From assembly GCA_027623995.1 (NCBI GenBank), contig JAQBUF010000020.1, forward strand, positions 1 through 50,036: a DNA stretch of 50,036 nucleotides. The letters run 5' to 3'. The stretch's first letter is position 1, and the number at the start of each line of letters is the position of its first letter. Below, piece after piece: positions 14,919-25,652 of the stretch. The stretch comes from Nitrospirota bacterium (GTDB lineage: Bacteria > Nitrospirota > Nitrospiria > Nitrospirales > UBA8639). The notes under the pieces were generated by a model. The model was given only the letters and a program-made list of their open reading frames with translations. It was not told the DNA's origin and made no database searches. Made by a program: the position numbers and the translations under genes.

Positions 14919-15070
14919 CTACCTCCTTTTTGGGAATTAATTTATGCAGGGTTTCGCCCCTGCAATTTTAAATGTAGAAGGAAAACTCAGTGTGGTGATT
15001 GGAGAAGCGTAGGAAGGGAAAACATCTTTCTTTTTTTCGGATCACACATCACGCTTTACGCCTCACGACT

Positions 15071-16018
15071 TCAAGCCTTTCCCTTTGCCCCACGGCGCTG
15101 AGTCCTCGGGAAATGGGCCGTATGCATTTCCTTGAGACGGCGTTGCTCCACGTGGGTATAAATTTGCGTGGTGGCGATGTCGGCATGGCCGAGCATCATT
15201 TGGACTGCACGTAAGTCGGCCCCATGATCCAACAGGTGTGTCGCGAACGAATGCCGCAGCATGTGGGGATAAATTCGTTTGGTAATTCCCGCTCGAAGGG
15301 CTCGCCTCCGGAGAATCCCCCAAAAACTTTGTCGTGTCATCGCCGTTCCCCGGCGTGTGACAAACAGGGCAGACGAATTATTCTGTTTCAACAAGAACGG
15401 TCGAGCCTCCTGACAGTATTGTTCAATTTTCTTTCTCGCGGCCTCGCCCATGGGTACCACTCGTTGTTTGTCACGCTTGCCTGTGGCTAACACATGCCCT
15501 ACCTCCACATTCACTTTGGCGAGATCGACGCTAATGAGTTCAGACACCCGCAACCCCGTGGCGTACAGCAGTTCTACCATGGCCACATCACGCAATTCCT
15601 CTGGGCCCTTCCCAGGCGGCAAATCAAGCAACCGGGTGATTTCTGCTTCCGTCAGAGTCTTTGGCAATTTCAGCCATTGCTTGGGCGACCGCGGAATCTG
15701 GGCTAGGACATCAGGAATTCCTTTTTCCGTCGTCAGAAATCGACAAAATCCTCGTATCGCCGCCATGCACCGAGCCACCGAGGTCGCCGACAATGCCAAG
15801 TTTCTGAGGAATTCTAGAAACCCCAACACGAATTGAGTCGTTAACTCATTGGGAGCTTGAAGATTCTTCTCCTTGCAATACCGTTGAAACTTTCCCAAGT
15901 CTCGGCGATAGGCTTCCAAGGTATTGGTGGCGAGACCGCGCTCGGCCCTCATGATCGTGATATAGTCATTGAGCAGGTAATCGAGTTCACTTACTGCCGT
16001 TTCCTCGTTTTTAGCCAC
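15071..16018 (-). CDS. xerD: Tyrosine recombinase XerC/XerD
   Basis: Site-specific recombinase, 315 residues, with the N-terminal SAM-like core-binding domain (about residues 10-100) and C-terminal catalytic domain. All catalytic residues are present: Arg157 (ATGLRVSE), Lys181 (TGKRDKQ), His252 and Arg255 (HMLRHSFATH), His278 (LGHAD) and the nucleophile Tyr287 (QIYTHV). This is the chromosomal dimer-resolution type by length and motif style. GTG start at 16018. A basic tail (RTQRRGAKGKA) ends the protein. No second recombinase gene or phage genes lie nearby, so it reads as housekeeping rather than an integrase; XerD versus XerC is not certain. Confidence 0.94.
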   Translation of the reverse strand: MAKNEETAVSELDYLLNDYITIMRAERGLATNTLEAYRRDLGKFQRYCKEKNLQAPNELTTQFVLGFLEFLRNLALSATSVARCMAAIRGFCRFLTTEKGIPDVLAQIPRSPKQWLKLPKTLTEAEITRLLDLPPGKGPEELRDVAMVELLYATGLRVSELISVDLAKVNVEVGHVLATGKRDKQRVVPMGEAARKKIEQYCQEARPFLLKQNNSSALFVTRRGTAMTRQSFWGILRRRALRAGITKRIYPHMLRHSFATHLLDHGADLRAVQMMLGHADIATTQIYTHVEQRRLKEMHTAHFPRTQRRGAKGKA

Positions 16019-16094
16019 AATGAGTCGTCCCGTTCGTTGAGCGTAATTTTGTTGAAAATGGCCTAGATTGTTTTCAATCTATTGTGATTGAGTC

Positions 16095-16115
16095 GGCCCT
16101 CTTTCAAAGAGGGCC
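16095..16115. terminator. Small perfect hairpin between xerD and the TPR/SBP gene
   Basis: GGCCCTCTT and AAGAGGGCC form a 9-bp stem with the loop TCA. No long T run follows on either strand; it lies between divergent genes, so termination is doubtful and it may be a remnant or regulatory hairpin. Confidence 0.4.
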
Positions 16116-16178
16116 TGTTGAATATTTCATGGTCAATAGCCATAAATGCTTCAGGGTAGATGACTGACGTCACTGGGA

Positions 16179-16334
16179 GGGAATGTTCAAAAAAGTCCGT
16201 CCAGCAAGGCCGCAGCCATTTTGACGCGCGGAGCGTACTCTTAGTACGTGAGCACGGCAAATTGGCGACGATGTCTGTGCGAGCCGCTTCGGCAAAGCCA
16301 GAGAACGCTGCTGGCGGCTTTTTTCAACATTCCC
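16179..16334. repeat. Intergenic element with ~26-bp imperfect terminal inverted repeats
   Basis: The ends read GGGAATGTTCAAAAAAG and, on the other strand, GGGAATGTTGAAAAAAG, continuing with CCAGCA in both. The centre contains GTACTCTTAGTAC. Elements of this style are, from memory, common in Nitrospira genomes; that link needs a search. It sits just upstream of the TPR/SBP gene and makes the long in-frame extension of that gene implausible. Confidence 0.75.
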
Positions 16335-16378
16335 AAGAAGTTTTCTTGACAGTAGAAGGACCTGGCCGTATATACCAA

Positions 16379-18379
16379 ATGAGGAAGAAATACATCCTCA
16401 CCACCCTTGTGATGCTTCACACCCAACACCTATTTCGTCTTCACATCTTGCCCTGGTTCGCCGTGGTCCTTTGCGTCCTGGGCTTTCCTCAACTGGCCAG
16501 TGCCCAACGAGACCAGCCCATTCAGGAAGAACCCGCTCCGCTCGTCGCCACGGAGATGGCTCCCAAGGATGAACGCGTGGAGCGCGTTGAAATGCTCTTG
16601 AATCAGGAACAGATTGATCAGGCCTTGGTCATCCTTGAAGATTTTGTTGAATCGGGCTCCACTTCGCCTCAAGCCGATGCCTTGACGTTTCTCCACGCAC
16701 AAGCCCTTCAAGCCAAAGGTGACACCAAGCAAGCCATCATCATTTTAGAACAATTGCTGGAAGAATACCCCATCTCTTCTTTCATGGACGAGGCAGGGCT
16801 CTTACTAGGCCGGCTCTACATCGAATCCCAAGAAGCCAACCGCGCGATTATCGTGTTGACCAATGCCCTCAATCGGTCATCCAATTCCAGCACTCACATG
16901 AACGGCTTACACCTTCTTCGTCAGGCCTACGAATTAAAGGGCGAATTCACAAAGGCCGTCCAAATGGCCTTGAAGCAAATGAACGCGACCGGCGAACACG
17001 AGCGTCGTGAGTTGTTGGATTATATTCAGGGGCTGATTCTTCAAAGAATGGATGAGCGCACCCTGGGGAACATGCTGGAGACCTACACCACCACCTTTCC
17101 CGGCGATGTCGCACTCATTCGATTGATTGAACTGCATACGGCTCAAGGGGATGAAGTGCTGGCCGAACGCGACATTCGAGCCTTTCTTTATCGATTTCCT
17201 AATCATCCTTATGCGCAAACGGCTGTGGCCCTGATGCAGTCATTTATCTCTAAGATTAAGGCCCATCAATATGTCATCGCCGCGGTGCTCCCCTTCTCAG
17301 GAAAAATGAAACCGTTTGGCACCGATGCCTTGAACGGTATTCGACTGGCCATGCAAGAAGGACGAGCTGAATTCGGATCGAATACTCTGGGGATTGTGGT
17401 CAAAGACAGCGCGCTTCCCCCAGCTCAACTCCATCATGTGGTCGAGCAAGTCATGAGAGAGTTTGAGCCGATCGCCTTGATCGGTCCGTTGCTCGCACAA
17501 CAAGTCAAAACCGTCGCAGATCTTCCGGATTGGGCAGAAATCCCCTTCATTACTCCCACCGCCAGCATTTCGGATGTCAAACAATTCGGGCGGTATTGGT
17601 TTAGCACGGCCTTAACCTCTCGTTTGCAAATGACCAAATTGGTCGAACATGCCATACGGACCTTGGGGTTTTCTCGATTCTGCGTGCTGGCTCCTGATTC
17701 CTCGTATGGCAAGGAATTGGCCAACATCTTTCAAGAAATCGTGGTTCGACATGGAGGAGAAGTGATTGCGGCTGAGACCTTTCAGCGTGCAACCACCGAT
17801 GCCTCGACCCAAATCAAACGTTTAAAAAATAAAGATCTCAGCCTCTATGGCGAGATGCTCCCCATGGAAACCGCAGAACCCGTCAAGGAGGGGGAGGAGC
17901 AGTTGGTCTACACTCCAGGATTTGATGCGGTCTTCCTTCCTGGCCATCCCACCGATGTCGCATTTCTTTCCGCCCAATTAGCCTATTTCGATATCAAAGT
18001 CCCCTTATTGGGAAGCAATACCTGGAACCATCCTGATTTGCTGAAATGGGGGAGGAGCACATTGAATGGCAGTACCTTTGGCGATGCCCTGTTTCTCCAA
18101 AGTACGGATCCTGAGGTCCAAGGGTTTGTTCAGAAGTACCGAGAGCAATTTCAGGAAGATCCCTCGATCTTTGCCGTACAAGCCTATGACGCCATGCGAG
18201 TCATCCTGGCTACCATTAAACATGGAGCCACGACCGGACCAGAAGTACGCGATCAATTGTTTATTCGCCACGACTTTCCTATCTTAGGTGGGCTTACTTC
18301 GTTTGGGGGAGGTGGCGTCCTCGACCGTAAAGTGTATATGATTCAGGTCGCAAACGGGCGGTTTATCCAGATTAACTAA
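16379..18379 (+). CDS. Exported TPR + periplasmic-binding-fold protein (LivK/LpoA-like)
   Basis: From the ATG at 16379 the protein has 666 residues. It begins with a signal peptide (hydrophobic LPWFAVVLCVLGF, cleavage near LASAQ). Residues about 55-270 are TPR-like repeats (ALVILEDFVESG, AIIILEQLLEEYP). From about residue 290 a periplasmic-binding fold of the branched-chain-amino-acid type begins (AAVLPFSGKMKPFGTDALNGIRLA). The combination resembles LpoA-type peptidoglycan-synthase activators and TPR-fused substrate-binding proteins; no permease or ATPase genes are next to it, so a structural or regulatory envelope role is at least as likely as transport. The longer open frame from 16160 runs through a repeat and is rejected. 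Confidence 0.88.
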   Translation: MRKKYILTTLVMLHTQHLFRLHILPWFAVVLCVLGFPQLASAQRDQPIQEEPAPLVATEMAPKDERVERVEMLLNQEQIDQALVILEDFVESGSTSPQADALTFLHAQALQAKGDTKQAIIILEQLLEEYPISSFMDEAGLLLGRLYIESQEANRAIIVLTNALNRSSNSSTHMNGLHLLRQAYELKGEFTKAVQMALKQMNATGEHERRELLDYIQGLILQRMDERTLGNMLETYTTTFPGDVALIRLIELHTAQGDEVLAERDIRAFLYRFPNHPYAQTAVALMQSFISKIKAHQYVIAAVLPFSGKMKPFGTDALNGIRLAMQEGRAEFGSNTLGIVVKDSALPPAQLHHVVEQVMREFEPIALIGPLLAQQVKTVADLPDWAEIPFITPTASISDVKQFGRYWFSTALTSRLQMTKLVEHAIRTLGFSRFCVLAPDSSYGKELANIFQEIVVRHGGEVIAAETFQRATTDASTQIKRLKNKDLSLYGEMLPMETAEPVKEGEEQLVYTPGFDAVFLPGHPTDVAFLSAQLAYFDIKVPLLGSNTWNHPDLLKWGRSTLNGSTFGDALFLQSTDPEVQGFVQKYREQFQEDPSIFAVQAYDAMRVILATIKHGATTGPEVRDQLFIRHDFPILGGLTSFGGGGVLDRKVYMIQVANGRFIQIN

Positions 18380-18406
18380 CTTCCTTCTGCCACTCATTAA
18401 CTTCCC

Positions 18407-19120
18407 ATGGTTCAATTTTTTCATACACTCTCATATGTCATCCTTCCGCTTATGGCGGCCGTCGTGTTGCACGAATATGCCCATGGCTGGGTCGCTCATT
18501 ATTTTGGCGATGATACGGCCCAATCACAGGGACGGTTGACACTCAATCCCGTGAAGCACATCGATCCCTTTGGAACCATCATTGTTCCCCTATTGTGCCT
18601 ACTTGCTCCGGGTGGGTTCTTATTCGGATGGGCCAAACCCGTGCCCGTGAATCCAAACCGATTACGAAATCCTCGACGAGATATGGCGCTCGTCGCCGCA
18701 GCTGGGCCAGCCATGAATTTTGTCCTCGCGATTGGGAGTGGAATTTTATTGGCTATGATTTACGCGATCGACCCAACGTTAAAGGCCAACTGGCCTCCTC
18801 AACCAGGCATTGAGCCTCGGGAGGACCTCCTGGGAATGTTGTTGCTCCCGCTCACCGCCATGTTACTTTTTTCCGTTATCATCAATACGTTATTATTTGC
18901 CTTTAACCTTGTACCAATTCCCCCACTTGATGGTGGACGAATCCTTACAAGCTTGCTACCGTATCGCTCCGCTTTGGCACTTAGCCGAATCGAACCCTAT
19001 GGAATGTTCATCCTTTTGGGATTGTTTTTTTTCGATGAACGGGTTCCCATCATCAGTACTTTTGTTGGCACGATTTTTAAATTTATGGCGAGTGATATTC
19101 TTTCAAAATCAGCTTTTTAA
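18407..19120 (+). CDS. Site-2 protease family (M50) intramembrane metalloprotease
   Basis: A 237-residue multi-pass membrane protease with the zinc motif HEYAH (residues 22-26), the group-3 signature NPVKHIDPFG (about residues 46-56) and the second active-site motif PPLDGGRI near residues 175-182. Four to six membrane helices are visible. It is the short S2P type without PDZ domains found in many bacteria, and the gene order M50 protease then trpS is seen in many genomes. Starts 27 bases after the TPR/SBP gene, so may share its transcript. Substrate unknown. Confidence 0.93.
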   Translation: MVQFFHTLSYVILPLMAAVVLHEYAHGWVAHYFGDDTAQSQGRLTLNPVKHIDPFGTIIVPLLCLLAPGGFLFGWAKPVPVNPNRLRNPRRDMALVAAAGPAMNFVLAIGSGILLAMIYAIDPTLKANWPPQPGIEPREDLLGMLLLPLTAMLLFSVIINTLLFAFNLVPIPPLDGGRILTSLLPYRSALALSRIEPYGMFILLGLFFFDERVPIISTFVGTIFKFMASDILSKSAF

Positions 19121-19140
19121 TTATTGAAAAGAGAAATTTA

Positions 19141-20115
19141 ATGCGAGTACTAAGTGGCATGCAGCCCAGCGGACGACTGCATCTTGGCAATCTATTAGGA
19201 GCGCTGGAAAATTGGAAGAAGTTACAGGAGCAGAACGAATGCTTCTTTTTTGTCGCGGATTGGCATGCGCTGTCCACAAACTACGAGGACACCAGTCAGC
19301 TTCAAACCTTTATTCACGAGATCCTGATTGACTGGCTGGCGGCCGGGATTGATCCCGAACGAGCCACGGTATTCATCCAATCCCATGTCCCTGAACATGC
19401 CGTATTGAATTTGCTGCTTTCAATGATCACGCCGATTCCCTGGCTTGAGCGAAATCCCACGTATAAAGAAAAACAAGAACGGATCGAGGGACGAGATCTG
19501 TCCACCCATGGTTTTCTTGGATACCCCGTTCTGCAAGCTGCGGACATTTTGTTATACAAAGCCGACGCGGTGCCGGTTGGCAAAGACCAGCTTCCGCATC
19601 TCGAACTCACCCGGGAAATCGCTCGTCGATTTAATAGCCTGTATGCTCCAGTACTCGTTGAACCTAAAGAAATGCTCACGGAATTTCCCAAGGTCCTGGG
19701 AACCGACGGTCAAAAAATGAGCAAGAGCTATGGGAACACGATTAACTTGTCAGACTCAGCCCCTGAGGTTCGCCAAAAACTGAAAACCATGCTCACCGAC
19801 CCTGCCAGGGTCAGGAGAACAGATCCGGGAAATCCTGAAATCTGCCCGGTCTTTGATTTTCATAAAATTTACTCAACCCCAGCGGTTATTGATCAGATCA
19901 ACAAAGAATGCCGAACAGCGGAAATCGGGTGTATTGACTGCAAGAAATTTGTGGCCGATTCCATGGTTGAACGACTCTCACCCATTTGGGAATCCAGGAA
20001 AGCCCTCGAGTCCAATCCAAAACAATTGGAAGAGGTCGTCCGCATTGGATGCAAACGCGCGACTGAAGTCTCTCAGCAAACTCTTGCCGAAGTGAAAGAG
20101 GCCATGAAAGTGTAA
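19141..20115 (+). CDS. trpS: Tryptophanyl-tRNA synthetase
   Basis: Class I aminoacyl-tRNA synthetase that charges tRNA-Trp. The HIGH-type motif is PSGRLHLGN (residues 9-17) and the KMSKS loop is exactly KMSKS at 192-196. 324 residues is the normal bacterial length. It follows the M50 protease gene by 20 bases. A purine-rich GAAAAGAGAAATT lies before the ATG. Confidence 0.97.
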   Translation: MRVLSGMQPSGRLHLGNLLGALENWKKLQEQNECFFFVADWHALSTNYEDTSQLQTFIHEILIDWLAAGIDPERATVFIQSHVPEHAVLNLLLSMITPIPWLERNPTYKEKQERIEGRDLSTHGFLGYPVLQAADILLYKADAVPVGKDQLPHLELTREIARRFNSLYAPVLVEPKEMLTEFPKVLGTDGQKMSKSYGNTINLSDSAPEVRQKLKTMLTDPARVRRTDPGNPEICPVFDFHKIYSTPAVIDQINKECRTAEIGCIDCKKFVADSMVERLSPIWESRKALESNPKQLEEVVRIGCKRATEVSQQTLAEVKEAMKV

Positions 20116-20202
20116 AATAGTGATCCCATTTCTGTGAGCTTCCGCACATTCTCTTTAGTTCCTCTTCCCCATCACCGAAAAAATTATCACGGGGTTCATT
20201 TC

Positions 20203-20231
20203 TTGACTTAACATCCCCCCAAAAGTACTAT
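20203..20231 (+). promoter_or_regulatory. Sigma70-type promoter of the gap operon
   Basis: TTGACT (20203-20208), a 17-base spacer, and TACTAT (20226-20231) give a near-consensus promoter about 60 bases upstream of gap. A small hairpin follows in the likely leader: TCAGGGG (20237-20243) pairs with CCCCTGA (20249-20255) around a 5-base loop. Confidence 0.8.
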
Positions 20232-20268
20232 GAGGCTCAGGGGCTTTCCCCCTGACAATATTGATTAA

Positions 20269-21297
<1,029 letters not shown>

Positions 21298-21360
21298 TTC
21301 TTCGTCTTTTCTGACCCCTAGTCCACGGGAAGCCAGCTAGTATGGAGGAAAGGATTACTC

Positions 21361-22554
21361 GTGCGTATTACAAAACAAACCATCGATCAGGTTGACCTTC
21401 GCGGTAAGCGCGTCATCATTCGCGTGGACTTTAATGTTCCGCTCGATGACTCCTTGCAAATCACCGACGATTCCAGGATTCGTGCAGCATTACCCACCAT
21501 CAATCATACCGTTGATGAAGGTGGGATCGTGATCCTCTGTTCTCATTTGGGACGACCAAATGGCAAACCTTGCCCAGAATTAAGCCTGGCGCCTGTCGCG
21601 AAACGCCTCAAGCGTTTCCTTGGCAAAGATGTGATTTTTTCACCAGATTGCGTTGGGCCGAAGGTAAAAAATCTGGTCAGTCAACTCAAGCCCGGCGACG
21701 TCCTCCTACTAGAAAATCTTCGGTTTCATCCTGAAGAAGAAGAAAATGATGACCAGTTTGCCTCGGAACTCGCATCCTTAGCCGACGTCTATATTAACGA
21801 AGCTTTTGGTGCGGCACATCGGTCCCATGCTTCTACGGTGGGGATCACTAAGTTCATCAAGACCTCCGCCGCCGGCTATTTGATGAAACGAGAAGTTGAA
21901 TACCTGGAAGGTGCCGTTGAGAACCCCATCCGACCATTTGTGGCCATTCTTGGTGGAGCGAAAGTTTCAGGGAAAATTGGAGTCATCGAAAATTTAGGCA
22001 AAAAAGTAGACAAAGTCATCATCGGTGGTGGCATGGCCTTTACGTTTATTAAAGCCATGGGCATGGAAATCGGGCGTTCCCTTGTCGAAGATGCCATGCT
22101 CGATTTTGCCAAAGGCATTCAACAACATGCCATGGAACGCGGGGTAAAATTTTATCTGCCCGTCGATTGCGTAGTGGCCGCGAGTCTGGATCCAGGAGCA
22201 GAAACCAAAATTATTCCAGTCCAAGAAATCCCCGAAGGATGGTACGGAATGGATATCGGCCCAGCATCCGTGAAACTGTTTTCTGAAGCCATTCAAAATG
22301 CCAAAACGATCTTATGGAATGGCCCAATGGGCATGTTCGAGCGGGATGCATTTGCCAGAGGAACCCAAGCCATTGCCCATGCCGTGGCTAATGCGTACGC
22401 CTTGACCATCGTCGGTGGTGGAGATACGGCCTTAGCCGTCCATCGCTCTGGAGAAACCGACAGCATGTCGTTTATTTCGACCGGTGGTGGTGCTGCGCTC
22501 CAGCTCCTGGAAGGCGGAGAAATGCCAGGCCTCGCCGCCTTGCCCGATCGTTAA
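21361..22554 (+). CDS. pgk: Phosphoglycerate kinase
   Basis: Transfers phosphate between 1,3-bisphosphoglycerate and ADP. 397 residues, full length. Signature RVDFNVPLD near residues 21-29 and the SHLGRPNGK motif (about 60-68), with the GGGDTA nucleotide loop near residue 360. Starts with GTG at 21361; GGAGGAAAGG just upstream supports it. Second gene of the glycolytic cluster, 63 bases after gap. Confidence 0.98.
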   Translation: MRITKQTIDQVDLRGKRVIIRVDFNVPLDDSLQITDDSRIRAALPTINHTVDEGGIVILCSHLGRPNGKPCPELSLAPVAKRLKRFLGKDVIFSPDCVGPKVKNLVSQLKPGDVLLLENLRFHPEEEENDDQFASELASLADVYINEAFGAAHRSHASTVGITKFIKTSAAGYLMKREVEYLEGAVENPIRPFVAILGGAKVSGKIGVIENLGKKVDKVIIGGGMAFTFIKAMGMEIGRSLVEDAMLDFAKGIQQHAMERGVKFYLPVDCVVAASLDPGAETKIIPVQEIPEGWYGMDIGPASVKLFSEAIQNAKTILWNGPMGMFERDAFARGTQAIAHAVANAYALTIVGGGDTALAVHRSGETDSMSFISTGGGAALQLLEGGEMPGLAALPDR

Positions 22555-22599
22555 TTTCCAAAGTTTGGGTCACCCCTTCACCGCTCAAATATACATCCT

Positions 22600-23367
22600 A
22601 TGAGAACTCGCCTCATCGCCGGCAATTGGAAAATGCATAAAACGGCTGCGGAAGCCGTGACCTTTGTACACGAATTCCGAAAAGTCTTATCGCCTTCAAC
22701 ATCCATCGATATTGTCCTGGCTCCTCCCTTTGTCAGCCTGTTTGCCGTTCAACAAGCCATGACACAAGAAGATCGTTTTGCCATCGCCGCGCAAAATCTC
22801 TATTGGGAAACTGAAGGGGCTTATACCGGTGAAGTGTCAGGCTCCATGTTACAGGACTTGGGATGCACTTATGTGATTGTGGGACATTCCGAACGGCGAC
22901 ACCTGTTTGGAGAAAAAAACGACGAAGTGAATAAAAAGGTCAAAGCCGCCTTGGCGCATGGGTTAATTCCAATACTGTGCGTGGGCGAAACCTTAGAAGA
23001 GCGAGAGGCTGGGAACACACAAGCGGTAGTCAAAGATCAATTGCTCAAAGGGCTCTCGGAGGTTGGAGTCGAAAATATTCCAACAATCATCATCGCCTAT
23101 GAACCGGTTTGGGCCATTGGGACAGGAAGGGCTGCCAGCGTAGAACAAGCTGAAGAAGTGCATGCCTTTCTTCGCGCGACACTCAGCACAGAATTTGGAG
23201 AAATCTCTCAGGATGTTCGGATTCTGTACGGGGGAAGTGTTTCCCCGCAAAATGCCGAAGCGCTCTTTAGCTGTAAAGAAATTGATGGGGCATTGATAGG
23301 AAAAGCTTGTCTTGACCCCGTAGTTTTTGCTAAGATCTGCGGTCTCGCAGATTTGGCCTCAACCTAA
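22600..23367 (+). CDS. tpiA: Triosephosphate isomerase
   Basis: TIM-barrel enzyme, 255 residues. Catalytic Lys in GNWKMHK (residues 8-14), catalytic His in VGHSERR and catalytic Glu in AYEPVWAIGTG; phosphate-binding YGGSV near the end. Follows pgk by 45 bases and precedes secG by 21. Confidence 0.98.
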   Translation: MRTRLIAGNWKMHKTAAEAVTFVHEFRKVLSPSTSIDIVLAPPFVSLFAVQQAMTQEDRFAIAAQNLYWETEGAYTGEVSGSMLQDLGCTYVIVGHSERRHLFGEKNDEVNKKVKAALAHGLIPILCVGETLEEREAGNTQAVVKDQLLKGLSEVGVENIPTIIIAYEPVWAIGTGRAASVEQAEEVHAFLRATLSTEFGEISQDVRILYGGSVSPQNAEALFSCKEIDGALIGKACLDPVVFAKICGLADLAST

Positions 23368-23388
23368 AAAACCAAAGAATAAAAAACT

Positions 23389-23736
23389 ATGTATACCATC
23401 ACCGTCATTTTGCATCTCATTGTTTGCTTTCTCATGATTGCGGCTATTCTGCTTCAGGCGGGTAAAGGGGCGGAAATCGGCGCGTCATTTGGTGGATCGA
23501 GTCAAACAGTCTTTGGTAGTCGAGGGCCGGGCACATTCCTGAGCAAAGTGACTGTTGGAGCCGCAGTGATCTTCATGCTCACCTCCTTAAGTTTGGCTAT
23601 TCTTTCCAAGCGAGAGCACTCCTTATCATCCGTGATTGGCCTTCCAGCTACCACGAGTGAATCAACATCCGCGCCAGCTTCAACACCTCCTGCAACCGAA
23701 CCCGCTGATCACGATTCCGAAGAACATTCAAAGTAG
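23389..23736 (+). CDS. secG: Protein translocase subunit SecG
   Basis: Small membrane subunit of the Sec translocon. Two membrane segments (about residues 4-22 and 51-72) separated by the conserved loop GKGAEIGASFGGSSQTVFGSRG. 115 residues; a Ser/Thr/Pro-rich acidic tail follows the second helix. The tpiA-secG neighbourhood is very common in bacteria. Last gene of its cluster, convergent with ilvE. Confidence 0.96.
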   Translation: MYTITVILHLIVCFLMIAAILLQAGKGAEIGASFGGSSQTVFGSRGPGTFLSKVTVGAAVIFMLTSLSLAILSKREHSLSSVIGLPATTSESTSAPASTPPATEPADHDSEEHSK

Positions 23737-23864
23737 ACAGCTTAATTAGATCTGCCACCCCACTTTCACGAATATCATGAAAGCATTCCTCTATTAGCAA
23801 CTCGCAAATTGTTTGCGTGAAAAGGATACGTCAAAAAAATCAAACAGTAGGATTGGCCTTACCT

Positions 23865-24779
23865 CTAAACCGAGGCTAACCAATTTTGGTGAGTGGGGTC
23901 TTCGCCCTTCACAATATCAAAAAATGCTTTTTGTAGAAGCGTCGTCATAGGACCGCGTTTACCTTCGCCAACAGACCTGTCATCAATTTCACGCACAGGT
24001 GTCACCTCAGCCGCCGTTCCTGTTAAAAACACTTCATCCGCCACGTACATGGCGTCTCGGGTGAAGCGCTCTTCAACCACCGGAATTTTTCGTTCTTCGG
24101 CAAGCTTCATGATGGCATCCCTGGTTATCCCTTCAAGAATGGAGGTCAAGGGTGTCGTTTTGAGGATGCCTTTTCTCACAATGAAAATATTCTCTCCTGT
24201 CCCTTCAGCCACATACCCCTCAGGATCAAGAAGAATCGCCTCATCATAGCCTGAATTCTTGGCCTCACATTTAGCTAAGATAGAATTCACGTAATACCCG
24301 GAAACCTTCGCTCGAGTCATCGACACGTTCACATGGTGTCGGGTAAAAGAAGACATTTTGGCCCGAATACCCTTTTCTAATGCATCTTCCCCCAAATATG
24401 TCCCCCAGGGCCAAGCCGCAATACTCAACTTGATGGGATTATTTCCAGGAAACAGGCCCATTTCGCCATATCCCACATAGAGCAAGGGCCGAATATAACA
24501 GGACTCCAATTTATTAACGCGCACCGTCTCAACAATGGCGTCGGACACCTCTTTTTTACTATACGGCACCTTCATCGCCATAATATGGGCCGATTCAAAG
24601 AGACGATCCACATGCTCACTTAAACGAAAAATAGCCGAGCCCTTACTTCCCTTATAGCAACGAATCCCCTCAAAGGCCGCTAACCCATAATGTAGAGCAT
24701 GGGTCAAGACATGAACCTGGGCCTCGTTCCAATTGACAAATTGGCCATCCATCCAAATTTTTTCACTTGCGGTAACCAT
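23865..24779 (-). CDS. ilvE: Branched-chain amino-acid aminotransferase
   Basis: Fold-type IV PLP transaminase, 304 residues. PLP Lys158 in TRAKVSGYYVNS, the downstream class-IV signature EAILLDPEGYVAEGTGENIF, and the N-terminal YGLAAFEGIR motif. It makes valine, leucine and isoleucine from their 2-oxo acids. Stand-alone, convergent with secG and divergent from rplU. AAGGA lies about 12 bases before the ATG. Confidence 0.97.
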   Translation of the reverse strand: MVTASEKIWMDGQFVNWNEAQVHVLTHALHYGLAAFEGIRCYKGSKGSAIFRLSEHVDRLFESAHIMAMKVPYSKKEVSDAIVETVRVNKLESCYIRPLLYVGYGEMGLFPGNNPIKLSIAAWPWGTYLGEDALEKGIRAKMSSFTRHHVNVSMTRAKVSGYYVNSILAKCEAKNSGYDEAILLDPEGYVAEGTGENIFIVRKGILKTTPLTSILEGITRDAIMKLAEERKIPVVEERFTRDAMYVADEVFLTGTAAEVTPVREIDDRSVGEGKRGPMTTLLQKAFFDIVKGEDPTHQNWLASV

Positions 24780-24905
24780 AGCTTGGGGTTATCCTTTACC
24801 CTTCGGTCAATATCATTTAGAGAAACAATCCAGCCGCGTATATAGCCCAGGCGACAAAACCCTGTCAATCTAGGTGGGTAGGGTCAACTAATTAGCCGGC
24901 GCGTC

Positions 24906-24932
24906 TTGACATGATCTCAATCTGCATGATAT
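24906..24932 (+). promoter_or_regulatory. Candidate sigma70 promoter of rplU
   Basis: TTGACA (24906-24911), a 15-base spacer, and TGATAT (24927-24932), 30 bases upstream of the rplU ATG. Reading the minus-10 as GATATT gives a 16-base spacer. Confidence 0.55.
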
Positions 24933-24962
24933 TTCTTTTTGGATTGGGAGGTTACGGACCTT

Positions 24963-25277
24963 ATGTATGCGATTCTTGAAACAGGCGGAAAACAATATCG
25001 TGTGGAGCCAGGCACCACACTTGACGTTGAATTACTTGATGCTGAAGTAGGACAAACGGTTGAATTAAAACCCGTTCGTTTCATTTCAGGCGATGATGGC
25101 GGAACTGTTGGTCAACCAGAACTTGATCAAGCCCACGTAAAAGCGACCGTGGTAAGAAATGCCAGAACCCGTTCTATCACTATTTTTAAGAAAAAACGGA
25201 GAAAAGGCTACCGCCGCACCAAAGGACATCGACAGGATTTCACACATATTCGGATTGAAGAAATTGTTGCAGGCTGA
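24963..25277 (+). CDS. rplU: 50S ribosomal protein L21
   Basis: 104 residues from the ATG at 24963 ([17 protein letters not shown]), the canonical L21 N terminus; an in-frame TTG at 24939 adds nothing family-like. The basic C-terminal segment [16 protein letters not shown] is the L21 RNA-binding tail. GGGAGG lies 11 bases upstream. First gene of rplU-rpmA-obg. Confidence 0.98.
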   Translation: MYAILETGGKQYRVEPGTTLDVELLDAEVGQTVELKPVRFISGDDGGTVGQPELDQAHVKATVVRNARTRSITIFKKKRRKGYRRTKGHRQDFTHIRIEEIVAG

Positions 25278-25302
25278 TTGATAGAGGATTTGAGGAGACT
25301 CC

Positions 25303-25557
25303 ATGGCACATAAAAAAGGTGGCGGATCATCACGAAACGGGCGAGATAGTAATCCCCAGTATCTCGGCGTGAAAAAATATGGTGGTGAGGTAGTCAAGGC
25401 GGGCAATATTTTGATCCGTCAGCGTGGCACCAAGTTTCATCCTGGTTTTAATGTGGGCATGGGCAAAGACCATACCTTGTTTGCCAAATTCCCAGGAATC
25501 GTCAAATTTGAAGGCGGCGAAGCCCGACGTAAGATCAGCGTCTATCCAGCAGCGTAA
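25303..25557 (+). CDS. rpmA: 50S ribosomal protein L27
   Basis: 84 residues, beginning [16 protein letters not shown], the mature-type N terminus that reaches the peptidyl transferase centre, followed by the conserved [20 protein letters not shown] and RGTKFHPG. No extra N-terminal cleavage sequence as in Firmicutes. 25 bases after rplU. Confidence 0.98.
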   Translation: MAHKKGGGSSRNGRDSNPQYLGVKKYGGEVVKAGNILIRQRGTKFHPGFNVGMGKDHTLFAKFPGIVKFEGGEARRKISVYPAA

Positions 25558-25652
25558 TCCCTTCCAGTTTTACCTTTCGTTCCTCTATAATCTTCAAAAG
25601 CTAATATTTCAGGCAGGTTGATTGATTAAAATCAACTTGCAAGGACTCCTTT

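Noticed and set aside
16160-16378. 73-residue N-terminal extension of the TPR/SBP gene
   Set aside because: It runs through a palindromic repeat; the signal peptide only makes sense from 16379.
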